Notes under the pieces: generated by a model
What the model was told of the DNA's origin: nothing
Seen by the model: only the letters and a program-made list of their open reading frames with translations
Databases searched by the model: none
NCBI GenBank assembly: GCA_964559845.1
Contig: CAZLJF010000047.1
Coordinates: forward strand, 1-12,328
Origin: WSZY01 sp964559845
GTDB lineage: Bacteria; Pseudomonadota; Zetaproteobacteria; Mariprofundales; Mariprofundaceae
DNA length: 12,328 nucleotides
Direction: 5' to 3'
In this document: in pieces, positions 6,159 to 12,328 of the stretch
How positions within the stretch are numbered: position 1 is the stretch's first letter
Layout of the letters: every line of letters starts with the position of its first letter
Made by a program: the position numbers and the translations under genes

Positions 6159-7552
6159 GTTTACAGCTTTATAACAGTCTGACACGTCAGAAGGAGACTT
6201 TTACCCCTTTGACAGAGGGCAGGGTTGGTATGTATGTCTGCGGTGTGACGGTATATGACCGTTGCCATGTCGGCCATGCCCGGGTGATGGTTGTCTTTGA
6301 TGTGATTTACCGCTGGTTGCAGCAGCTCGGTTATGAAGTGGAGTATGTTCGCAACTTCACCGATGTGGATGACAAGATTATCAGGCGCGCCAATGAGGCG
6401 GGCATTGATCCCAAGGTGCTGACCGATGAGATGATTGCAGCCTTTCATCAGGATATGGATGCCCTGAACTGCCTGCGGCCAACGCATGAGCCGCGTGCAA
6501 CCCTGTATATGGATGAGATGATCCGGATGATCAGTCAGCTGATTGATAAGGGGTTTGCCTACGTATCGGGCAGTGGCGATGTGCTCTATTCGGTGCGCAA
6601 GTTTGATGGTTACGGAGAACTCTCCGGAAAAAACATTGATGATCTTGAGTCGGGCTCACGCGTTGACGTTGACGAGAGCAAGCATGATCCGCTTGATTTT
6701 GTCCTGTGGAAGATGGCCAAGCCGGGCGAACCGGCCTGGGATTCACCGTGGGGCAAGGGGCGACCGGGCTGGCATATCGAGTGTTCGGCAATGAGTTGCG
6801 CACATCTGGGTGAAACATTCGATATTCACGGCGGTGGCATGGATCTGAAGTTTCCGCATCATGAAAACGAGATTGCCCAGGCGCGTGCTGCCAATGGCGG
6901 CGGCTTTGCCCGCTACTGGCTGCACAATGGCTTTGTGAATATCAATGAGGAGAAGATGTCCAAGTCACTGGGGAACTTCTTCACCATTGACGAAGTGTTA
7001 CAGAAGTATCATCCGGAAGTGTTGCGCATGTTCATTCTCGGTACCCATTACCGTTCACCACTCGATTTCTCCGATCAGGCGCTGGATGCGGCAAAAGCCG
7101 CGCTGGATCGCATCTATGAGGTGAAGCGTAGATGCGGGGTTTCAGGAGATGGATGTTCCTCACCCCTTGCCTCTTGCCCCTTGCTCCCTTCCCGCTTCAT
7201 TGATGCCATGAACGATGATTTCAATACGCCGGAGGCGCTGGCAGAGGTTTTTCAGCATTGCAAAGAGGTCAATCGCAGACTGGATGCAGGTGAGAGTGTG
7301 GACGAGCAGGTGGCGGAACTGGCGGCCATGACAGAGCTGCTGGGTATCCTGCAGCAGGATGCTGCAGAGTGGTTTCACGGCAGTGAAGTGGATGCCGAAT
7401 GGCTTGAATCGCTGATTGCCGAGCGTAATGAGGCAAGAAAAAACCGTGACTTCTCAAGAGCCGACGCGATTCGCGATGAACTTGCAGCCAAAGGAATTGT
7501 GCTTGAAGATGGCGCAGATGGAACAAGCTGGAAGCAGGGAGTTCAGCTTTGA
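6155..7552 (+). CDS. cysS: Cysteinyl-tRNA synthetase
   Basis: A class I synthetase that charges tRNA-Cys, using zinc to select cysteine. The zinc ligands are all present: Cys29 (YVCGVTVYD), Cys210 (WHIECSAM), His235 and Glu239 (FPHHENEIAQ), each offset by one from the E. coli positions. HIGH is HVGH (38-41) and KMSKS is intact (267-271). The DALR-type helical domain follows (MNDDFNTPEALAEVF), and the C-terminus has the usual RNEARKNRDFSRADAIRDEL. It is 465 residues long; E. coli CysS has 461. An odd stretch at residues 334-347 (CSSPLASCPLLPSR) just before the DALR domain is encoded by a pyrimidine-rich repeat tract and seems to be an insertion. The start ATGA overlaps the gltX stop, with a purine-rich GGGTGGAGG just upstream. 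The gene ends in TGATG shared with the next ORF. Confidence 0.97.
   Translation: MSLQLYNSLTRQKETFTPLTEGRVGMYVCGVTVYDRCHVGHARVMVVFDVIYRWLQQLGYEVEYVRNFTDVDDKIIRRANEAGIDPKVLTDEMIAAFHQDMDALNCLRPTHEPRATLYMDEMIRMISQLIDKGFAYVSGSGDVLYSVRKFDGYGELSGKNIDDLESGSRVDVDESKHDPLDFVLWKMAKPGEPAWDSPWGKGRPGWHIECSAMSCAHLGETFDIHGGGMDLKFPHHENEIAQARAANGGGFARYWLHNGFVNINEEKMSKSLGNFFTIDEVLQKYHPEVLRMFILGTHYRSPLDFSDQALDAAKAALDRIYEVKRRCGVSGDGCSSPLASCPLLPSRFIDAMNDDFNTPEALAEVFQHCKEVNRRLDAGESVDEQVAELAAMTELLGILQQDAAEWFHGSEVDAEWLESLIAERNEARKNRDFSRADAIRDELAAKGIVLEDGADGTSWKQGVQL
7158..7194. repeat. Pyrimidine-rich 7-bp tandem repeat tract inside cysS
   Basis: Three consecutive 7-mers, CCCTTGC (7164-7170), CTCTTGC (7171-7177) and CCCTTGC (7178-7184), are followed by a degraded fourth unit TCCCTTC (7185-7191). 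The tract has almost no A, unlike the surrounding codons. It encodes a Pro/Ser/Leu/Cys-rich loop of CysS. The complementary strand reads like the dispersed AAGGGGCAAGAGGCAAGGGG intergenic tracts that I recall from other bacterial genomes. Confidence 0.6.
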
Positions 7553-8976
7553 TGCTGCAGGAGACTGGCAGCACTGTTGCCGTGATTCTTGCCGGAGGCT
7601 CGGGAACCCGATTGTGGCCACTCTCCCGGAAGCAACTGCCTAAACAGTTCCTGAAACTTCAGGGTAAAGAGACACTGCTGGAAGGCACGATTTCACGTCT
7701 GGCGCCGCTGGTATGCAGAGATGACATATGGGTTGTTACCAGTGAAACGCATGCGGTCGGTGAGGCATATGCCGCCTTGAAAGATCTGAATACCATTCTG
7801 GAGCCGGTTGCCCGCAATACTGCGCCCGCGGTGGCTGTTGCCGCCGCACTGTTGATGGATATAAGTGGTAGTGATCCGGTTATGCTGGTGCTGCCGGCCG
7901 ACCACCTGATACAGAAGCGGGAAAATTTCCAGCAGTGTCTGCAAATCGCTATTGAGGCTGCAAGCGGCGGTCAGCTGATCACCTTCGGTATTGAGCCAAG
8001 CCGGCCGGATACGGGCTTTGGATATATCCAGGCAGATCTGGCTCAAGGTAAAAAAGCCCATCCTGTTATCCGTTTTACTGAGAAGCCCGATTTGAGCACT
8101 GCCGAATCTTTTCTCTCCGAAGGCGGCTATTACTGGAACTCCGGCATGTTTGTCTGGCAGGCATCAGCGATTCTCGAAGAGATCAAGGCCTATCTGCCGG
8201 ATCTCTGGTCGGTTCTTGAAAGCATGCGGACAAGATGGCAGCAGGGAGAGGCCTGGCAGGAGGTGATTCGGCATGGCTTTGCCGACATGCCATCCATTTC
8301 GATCGATTACGGTGTGATGGAGAGGTCAGGTCGTGTTATGCTGGTTCCCTGTGACATCGGCTGGTCCGATGTCGGCAGCTGGGATGCAGTATACGAGGTC
8401 TCCGAACATGACAGTGAAGGCAACGCCGTGGCCGGAGATGTACTTCACCTTGATTGTAAAAACTCGTTGATCAGGAGCCACTCCAAGCTGCTGGCGGCGG
8501 TAGGGCTGGAGGATCTGATTGTTGTGGAGACTCCGGATGCAATTCTGTTGACCAGGCGCGGAGAGAGTCAGCGTGTGCGCGAAATTGTTGATGCAATCAA
8601 AGAGAGGGGAGGTCGCGAACATATTGAGCATATGACAGTGATGCGTCCATGGGGCAGCTATACTGTGCTGGAAGAGCAGGTGAGCGGCTACAAGCTGAAA
8701 CGGATTGAGGTGCAGCCCGGCGCATCGTTAAGTCTGCAAAGTCACCGGAAGCGATCAGAGCATTGGGTCGTGGTTTCGGGCGTGGCTACGGTTACGCGCG
8801 GAAACGAAAGCTTTATCGTCAGGAAAAATGAAAGTACCTTTATTCCCATAGGCAAAAAGCATCGTTTGGCTAATGAAGGCGACGAGCCGCTGCTGATTGT
8901 AGAAGTGGCTGTCGGCGACTATCTTGGCGAGGATGATATCGAGCGCTTTGACGATGAGTACGGGAGAGATGCTTGA
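7552..8976 (+). CDS. manC: Mannose-1-phosphate guanylyltransferase / mannose-6-phosphate isomerase, bifunctional
   Basis: It supplies GDP-mannose for surface polysaccharides. The N-terminal nucleotidyltransferase domain (about 1-290) joins GTP and mannose 1-phosphate, and the C-terminal cupin domain (about 340-470) interconverts fructose 6-phosphate and mannose 6-phosphate. Motifs seen are AGGSGTRLWPLSR (14-26) with LPKQF, LPADH, FTEKP (175-179), NSGMFVW (196-202), SIDYGVMER, and the isomerase metal-site region QSHRKRSEHW with Gln396, His398, Glu403 and His404. The PWGSY boundary motif is near 363. Length is 474 residues, normal for this AlgA/ManC/XanB family. ATG 7552 overlaps the cysS stop (TGATG); TTG 7549 is the alternative. 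Coupling to cysS is unusual for a sugar gene and marks the point where housekeeping gives way to polysaccharide genes. Which polysaccharide is made is unknown; names such as algA or xanB would also fit the family. Confidence 0.92.
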   Translation: MLQETGSTVAVILAGGSGTRLWPLSRKQLPKQFLKLQGKETLLEGTISRLAPLVCRDDIWVVTSETHAVGEAYAALKDLNTILEPVARNTAPAVAVAAALLMDISGSDPVMLVLPADHLIQKRENFQQCLQIAIEAASGGQLITFGIEPSRPDTGFGYIQADLAQGKKAHPVIRFTEKPDLSTAESFLSEGGYYWNSGMFVWQASAILEEIKAYLPDLWSVLESMRTRWQQGEAWQEVIRHGFADMPSISIDYGVMERSGRVMLVPCDIGWSDVGSWDAVYEVSEHDSEGNAVAGDVLHLDCKNSLIRSHSKLLAAVGLEDLIVVETPDAILLTRRGESQRVREIVDAIKERGGREHIEHMTVMRPWGSYTVLEEQVSGYKLKRIEVQPGASLSLQSHRKRSEHWVVVSGVATVTRGNESFIVRKNESTFIPIGKKHRLANEGDEPLLIVEVAVGDYLGEDDIERFDDEYGRDA

Positions 8977-9140
8977 AAGCTGACTGTAATCATTCGGTGA
9001 AGGCGAATCTGCTCTGGCGTATTGGTGAGATGAGTAAGCTCTTTGTTGAAGCGACTCTTTTCTCGCTAGCGGCTTTTATTCACCCTTTCGGGGAAGATAG
9101 AGACAGTGTCCGGGCAATGATGGAACCGGGAGGCTTTTAG
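8973..9140 (+). CDS. Possible 55-residue small protein, unrecognised
   Basis: TTG 8973 overlaps the manC stop as TTGA, and GGGAG (8962-8966) lies 6 nt upstream, so translation could be coupled. The frame runs 55 codons to TAG 9138-9140. Residues 20-39 (MSKLFVEATLFSLAAFIHPF) are moderately hydrophobic, and the tail is acidic then Gly-rich (GEDRDSV...EPGGF). An internal ATG at residue 20 could give a 36-residue form. I recognise no family. Against it: an open frame of this length can arise by chance in this composition. In favour: the spacing and overlap mimic the other gene junctions here. The rest of the manC-tviB gap (9141-9188) holds the AGGGAG ribosome site of the next gene and nothing else I can name. 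Confidence 0.3.
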   Translation: MKADCNHSVKANLLWRIGEMSKLFVEATLFSLAAFIHPFGEDRDSVRAMMEPGGF

Positions 9141-9188
9141 AGGTCTATTGCCGGTGCGAATTGTAGTTTTAGCTAGGGAGAACAGAAA

Positions 9189-10478
9189 ATGAGTAGAGGC
9201 AAGAGAGTAGCCATTGTTGGTCTCGGATATGTCGGATTGCCTCTGGCACTCGCATTTGGTCGGGTGATGCCGGTGGTTGGTTTTGATCTTTCCGAAGAGA
9301 AGATCAATGCCTACAGAGAAGGGTTTGATCCAACCGGGGAGATGGAAAGCGAACTCTTTGTTCGTGCCGGGAAACTGAGTTATTCAACCGATCCGGCCGA
9401 TATTTCCAGTGCTGATTTTATTATTGTCGCTGTGCCTACACCGGTTGATAATGCTCATCAGCCGGATCTGACACCAGTGATCAGAGCCTCTGAAACTGTT
9501 GGCCGGCATATGAAGCAAGGCTCAATTGTTATATTTGAATCAACAGTTTATCCGGGTGTTACTGAAGAGGTCTGTGTTCCTATCCTTGAGCGGGAATCAG
9601 GGCTTAAGTGCGGCAGGGGGTTTAAGGTTGGATATTCACCCGAACGTGTAAACCCCGGCGATAAAGTCCATCGGCTGGAAACAATTATAAAAGTGGTCTC
9701 AGGCCAGGATAAAGAGACGCTTGATGAGGTTGCGTGGCTCTATGAGCAGGTGATTGAAGCAGGCGTACATCGAGCTGCAACCATTAAAGTAGCGGAAGCG
9801 GCCAAGGTGATCGAGAATACACAGCGGGATGTGAATATTGCCCTGATCAATGAGCTGGCCCTGATTTTTCATAAGCTTGGTATCGATACACAGGATGTGT
9901 TGGAAGCGGCAGGGACAAAATGGAACTTTTTACCGTTCAGGCCGGGTTTGGTGGGTGGTCACTGTATTGGCGTGGATCCATATTACCTGACCCATAGGGC
10001 TGAGATCGAGGGTTTCCGACCGGAGATCATCAAGGCGGCCCGGCGTATCAATGACGGCATGGGTCGCTGGATTGCAGAGCAGACTGTGATTGAGATGATT
10101 CGGGCGGGCGTTACTATCAAAGGTGCAAAGGTTGGTGTATTGGGTTTGACCTTTAAAGAGGATTGTGCAGACCTTCGTAATACAAAAGTTATTGATTGTA
10201 TACGTGAACTGGAATCATTAGGTGTTGAGGTGCTGGTACATGATCCTGTTGCAGATCCTGAGGATGCCAAAGAGGAATATGGAATTGATTTGAAGGCACT
10301 TAATGAGATTAAGAATGCTGATGCACTTATTGTTGCGGTAGCTCATGCTCAGATAAAAGATATGGCAGTAGCAGATTTCGTTAATCTTGTGGGAAAGAAG
10401 GCTGTTTTTATCGATGTGAAATCAGTGCTGGATAAAAAGGCATTAATTGAGAAAGGTTTTTCGGTCTGGCGCTTGTAA
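9189..10478 (+). CDS. tviB: UDP-N-acetyl-hexosamine 6-dehydrogenase, TviB/WbpA type
   Basis: An NAD-dependent enzyme that oxidises C6 of a UDP-sugar to a uronic acid for capsule, Vi-antigen or O-antigen synthesis. Residues 8-13 (IVGLGYVGLPLA region) form the NAD-binding Rossmann motif. FESTVYPGVTEE, YSPERVNPGD and AEAAKVIENTQRDVNIAL (Lys206, Asn210) follow, and GGHCIGVDPYYL carries catalytic Cys259. The C-terminal UDP-binding domain has GLTFKEDCADLRNTK. The ERVNPGD and NTQRDVNIAL forms fit the UDP-HexNAc branch (TviB, WbpO, WbpA, CapL) better than UDP-glucose dehydrogenase (Ugd), but the exact substrate (GlcNAc or GalNAc) is not decidable by eye. It has 429 residues, full length. ATG 9189 has AGGGAG 8 nt upstream. 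It is followed 11 bp later by the flippase gene, so the two likely share a transcript. Confidence 0.85.
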   Translation: MSRGKRVAIVGLGYVGLPLALAFGRVMPVVGFDLSEEKINAYREGFDPTGEMESELFVRAGKLSYSTDPADISSADFIIVAVPTPVDNAHQPDLTPVIRASETVGRHMKQGSIVIFESTVYPGVTEEVCVPILERESGLKCGRGFKVGYSPERVNPGDKVHRLETIIKVVSGQDKETLDEVAWLYEQVIEAGVHRAATIKVAEAAKVIENTQRDVNIALINELALIFHKLGIDTQDVLEAAGTKWNFLPFRPGLVGGHCIGVDPYYLTHRAEIEGFRPEIIKAARRINDGMGRWIAEQTVIEMIRAGVTIKGAKVGVLGLTFKEDCADLRNTKVIDCIRELESLGVEVLVHDPVADPEDAKEEYGIDLKALNEIKNADALIVAVAHAQIKDMAVADFVNLVGKKAVFIDVKSVLDKKALIEKGFSVWRL

Positions 10479-10489
10479 GAAGTTGAGTC

Positions 10490-11953
10490 TTGTCACGTAA
10501 AATTGTTTTATCTGGATTGATTGTCTCTCTTGGCCTTTTGTTTGGACGGCTGATGGGCTTTGCGCGAGAGGCAGGCGTTGCCTCTACTTTTGGTGTTTCA
10601 TCTGAGGCAGATGTGGCTGTTCTGGCGCTTACCGTTCCAGATGTGCTTGTAAGCTTACTGGTTGCGGGGGGGCTATCGGCAGCGCTAATCCCTGAGTTCA
10701 AGAGCCTTCCGCAAAAAGAAAAGCATGCATTATTTATGCAGGTTTCTGTTGTCATGGGAGTTTTTTTTACTGCCGTGGTGTTTGCACTAGGATTTATACC
10801 CGATGTTTTGCTCTTCTTTTTTGCTCCAGGCTTGTCGATTCAAGCTGCGTTTTCTGCACAAGAGGTCCTATCGGATGTTCTCTGGCTGATTCCATTAACT
10901 GTTTTAGCGGGTGTTACTACAGCCTATTTGCAATCACAAGAAAAGTTTGTAATGCCTGCTATGGGGACTTTTTTGTTTAACACTTGCGTCGTCACTGGAT
11001 TATTGTTTTTTGTAAAATCAAATAACCTGAATGATTTAGTCTATTTTATCCTTCTTGGTGGGGCGCTTCGGTATGCTTCTCAACTTTGGGTAATGAGGAA
11101 CAGTATAAATTTTACAGGTTGTTTTACAGAGTCATATATAGGAAAAGGGCTTTTATATCGTTATGGACAAGCAGTTTTAGCTGTGGGAGCATTATCACTT
11201 TTCCCTGTGGTAGCCAGATCGTTTGCATCATTTTCCGGTGAAGGTGGGGTTGCCATGATGAATTATGCATGGCGCTTGGTGGAGCTTCCATTAGGGGTGG
11301 TGATTACGGTTTTGTCGGTGGTGTTATTCCCGAAATTATCTGAGAAGCATGCAAATAAGGATATTGAAGGATTTAACCGTGTGTTGAAAGAAGGGTTGTT
11401 TTGGTCGCTTTTAATGGCTATGGCGATTATGGGGCCTATTATTGCATCACCTGAAACTTTCGTGAATGTTGTGTATAGTTGGGGTGATAGTATCCCAACA
11501 GAAAAAATATCATCCATATCAATGTTATTGAAAATAGGGATAATGATTTTGCCTTTTCAGGCAGTTATCGCAATGTGCGTGGCTGCATTTAACGCACAGA
11601 AAAACACGAAGTTCCCAATGAAGGTTAATATGATTGGTTTTGTTTTGTTAGTTCCTTTGTGTTGGTGGGCGCAGGAGCATTTTGGTCTTTTAGGGGTTGT
11701 GAGTGCGGTTGCGATAGGATACGCAGGTATTAGCATATCGTTACTATATGCTCTTAGGGTTAGTTATAATGATTTGCCTTTATTGTCTTTATTTGTAATT
11801 CCTGGTCTTTTTCTGGTAATTACATTTTGTATGTCGTTACTTGTTGTTACTCTTAAGTTTTCGGAAGAATTTAATATACCTATATTTTTTATAATTATGT
11901 GTATACCTATAATTGTAGTTTTGATCAAGAAAAAAGGATGGTCGAATTTGTAA
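10490..11953 (+). CDS. MurJ-like MVF-family lipid-linked sugar flippase
   Basis: A membrane protein of 487 residues with about 13-14 hydrophobic segments. It belongs to the MVF branch of the MOP exporter superfamily, which moves lipid-linked glycans across the inner membrane. The N-terminal GRLMGFAREAGVASTFG matches the MurJ pattern (Arg20 and Arg25 correspond to E. coli Arg18 and Arg24). MNYAWRLVELPLGVV, with Arg262, matches the segment holding MurJ Arg270. The LLRRIFAEGAFSQAF segment that holds MurJ Arg52 reads VLVSLLVAGGLSAALIP here and has no arginine, so this may be a polysaccharide flippase rather than the essential lipid II flippase. The start is TTG 10490 with a weak upstream site (GAAG at 10479-10482). 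Base composition becomes AT-rich through this gene, unlike 520-9000. The genes before and after support an exopolysaccharide or O-antigen role by inference. A Wzx symbol is not justified from sequence alone. Confidence 0.8.
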   Translation: MSRKIVLSGLIVSLGLLFGRLMGFAREAGVASTFGVSSEADVAVLALTVPDVLVSLLVAGGLSAALIPEFKSLPQKEKHALFMQVSVVMGVFFTAVVFALGFIPDVLLFFFAPGLSIQAAFSAQEVLSDVLWLIPLTVLAGVTTAYLQSQEKFVMPAMGTFLFNTCVVTGLLFFVKSNNLNDLVYFILLGGALRYASQLWVMRNSINFTGCFTESYIGKGLLYRYGQAVLAVGALSLFPVVARSFASFSGEGGVAMMNYAWRLVELPLGVVITVLSVVLFPKLSEKHANKDIEGFNRVLKEGLFWSLLMAMAIMGPIIASPETFVNVVYSWGDSIPTEKISSISMLLKIGIMILPFQAVIAMCVAAFNAQKNTKFPMKVNMIGFVLLVPLCWWAQEHFGLLGVVSAVAIGYAGISISLLYALRVSYNDLPLLSLFVIPGLFLVITFCMSLLVVTLKFSEEFNIPIFFIIMCIPIIVVLIKKKGWSNL

Positions 11954-11996
11954 AATGATGATTCTTAATGTGGTGAACTTATTAAAATGAATCATT

Positions 11997-12328
11997 ATGT
12001 TGCGTAATCTGTTTGTGTTAGTGAGTTGTGTTTATGTTTTGCTGGTTCTATTGGGTGTAATTCAGTTTCACTTATGGGGACAGGTGGAGTTTATTTACAA
12101 CTCACATACAAATATCTGGGAGAATATAGGAAATGCTCACTTATCGAGGTATCTTCTGGTTTTTCCTGTTTATTGGTTAGCAGACATTCTTTTATTAGAA
12201 CACGATTATGTCTTTAGGATTGTATGTGCCTTATTGATACTTGGTATGGTTCTGGTATTAATGAGAGCTTATGAAATTGCGGTCAAAAAATCCTCTAATA
12301 CTGTATCTTTAGTATTGCTTCTTTTTTT
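11997..12328 (+). CDS. Multi-spanning membrane protein, partial at right edge
   Basis: From ATG 11997 the frame stays open for 110 codons to the end of the window, so only the N-terminus is seen. It begins MLRNLFVLVSCVYVLLVLLG, a likely first membrane helix (about 4-25). A polar stretch follows (about 29-50: GQVEFIYNSHTNIWENIGNAH), then hydrophobic segments at about 53-66 and 73-90, and another starts at the edge (about 103 on). An in-frame TGA at 11988-11990 limits the start, and no clear ribosome site is visible. Position after a flippase and low GC suggest a polysaccharide polymerase (Wzy/EpsG-like) or a glycan-modifying membrane enzyme, but no signature motif is in view. The 43-bp gap before it contains only a tiny ORF (11954-11990). 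Confidence 0.6.
   Translation, partial: MLRNLFVLVSCVYVLLVLLGVIQFHLWGQVEFIYNSHTNIWENIGNAHLSRYLLVFPVYWLADILLLEHDYVFRIVCALLILGMVLVLMRAYEIAVKKSSNTVSLVLLLF

Noticed and set aside
9045..9076. Terminator or operator around AGCGA...TCGCT and the CGCTAGCG palindrome between manC and tviB
   Set aside because: Stems are only 4-5 bp and followed by a four-T run; too weak, and it lies within the candidate small ORF.
12026..12217. 63-codon + strand frame near the right edge
   Set aside because: It overlaps, in another frame, the longer hydrophobic frame from 11997 that stays open to the edge and looks like a membrane protein.

Overview
The window is about 12.3 kb from a Gram-negative bacterium, most likely a proteobacterium. 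It carries Kdo biosynthesis (kdsA) beside pyrG, eno and an ftsB-like gene, and then gltX and cysS. The gene order and protein sequences would fit an environmental lineage such as the Zetaproteobacteria, but that placement is inference from memory and not proven by the sequence. Every convincing gene from 520 to the right edge is on the + strand, and most neighbours overlap or nearly touch.

Region 1 (1-519) holds no intact gene. It contains the 3' end of an unrecognised, probably decayed ORF (49-207). Its stop codon sits at the edge of a 260-bp remnant of an IS5-family insertion sequence (208-467). That remnant has two matching ends and a frameshifted transposase start, but almost no transposase body. 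The last 50 bp before pyrG contain two tiny overlapping ORFs.

Region 2 (520-7552) is a housekeeping run: pyrG (CTP synthase), kdsA (Kdo-8-phosphate synthase, metal-dependent type), eno (enolase), an ftsB-like divisome gene, gltX and cysS. CTP and Kdo-8-P both feed lipopolysaccharide: CTP is the activating nucleotide for Kdo, and enolase makes the phosphoenolpyruvate that KdsA consumes. A strong 18-bp palindrome of a type often seen dispersed in environmental genomes lies between kdsA and eno. cysS carries an in-frame, pyrimidine-rich tract built on a 7-bp repeat that looks like intergenic repeat DNA captured inside a gene.

Region 3 (7552-12328) turns to surface polysaccharide. It has a bifunctional GDP-mannose pyrophosphorylase/mannose-6-phosphate isomerase, a possible 55-residue small protein, a TviB/WbpA-type UDP-sugar 6-dehydrogenase, a MurJ-like (MVF) flippase, and the start of a multi-spanning membrane protein that runs off the right edge. 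Base composition falls clearly: a hand count gives 33 G+C of 60 at 2881-2940 but 17 of 60 at 11821-11880. This suggests that the right part is an exchanged exopolysaccharide, capsule or O-antigen locus sitting directly against the conserved core genes.

No tRNA, rRNA, CRISPR array or intact mobile element was seen. I do not see a clearly new multi-gene system. The most unusual items are the repeat insertion within cysS, the IS5 deletion derivative abutting pyrG, the small ORF between the two sugar-nucleotide genes, and the atypical MurJ-like protein.
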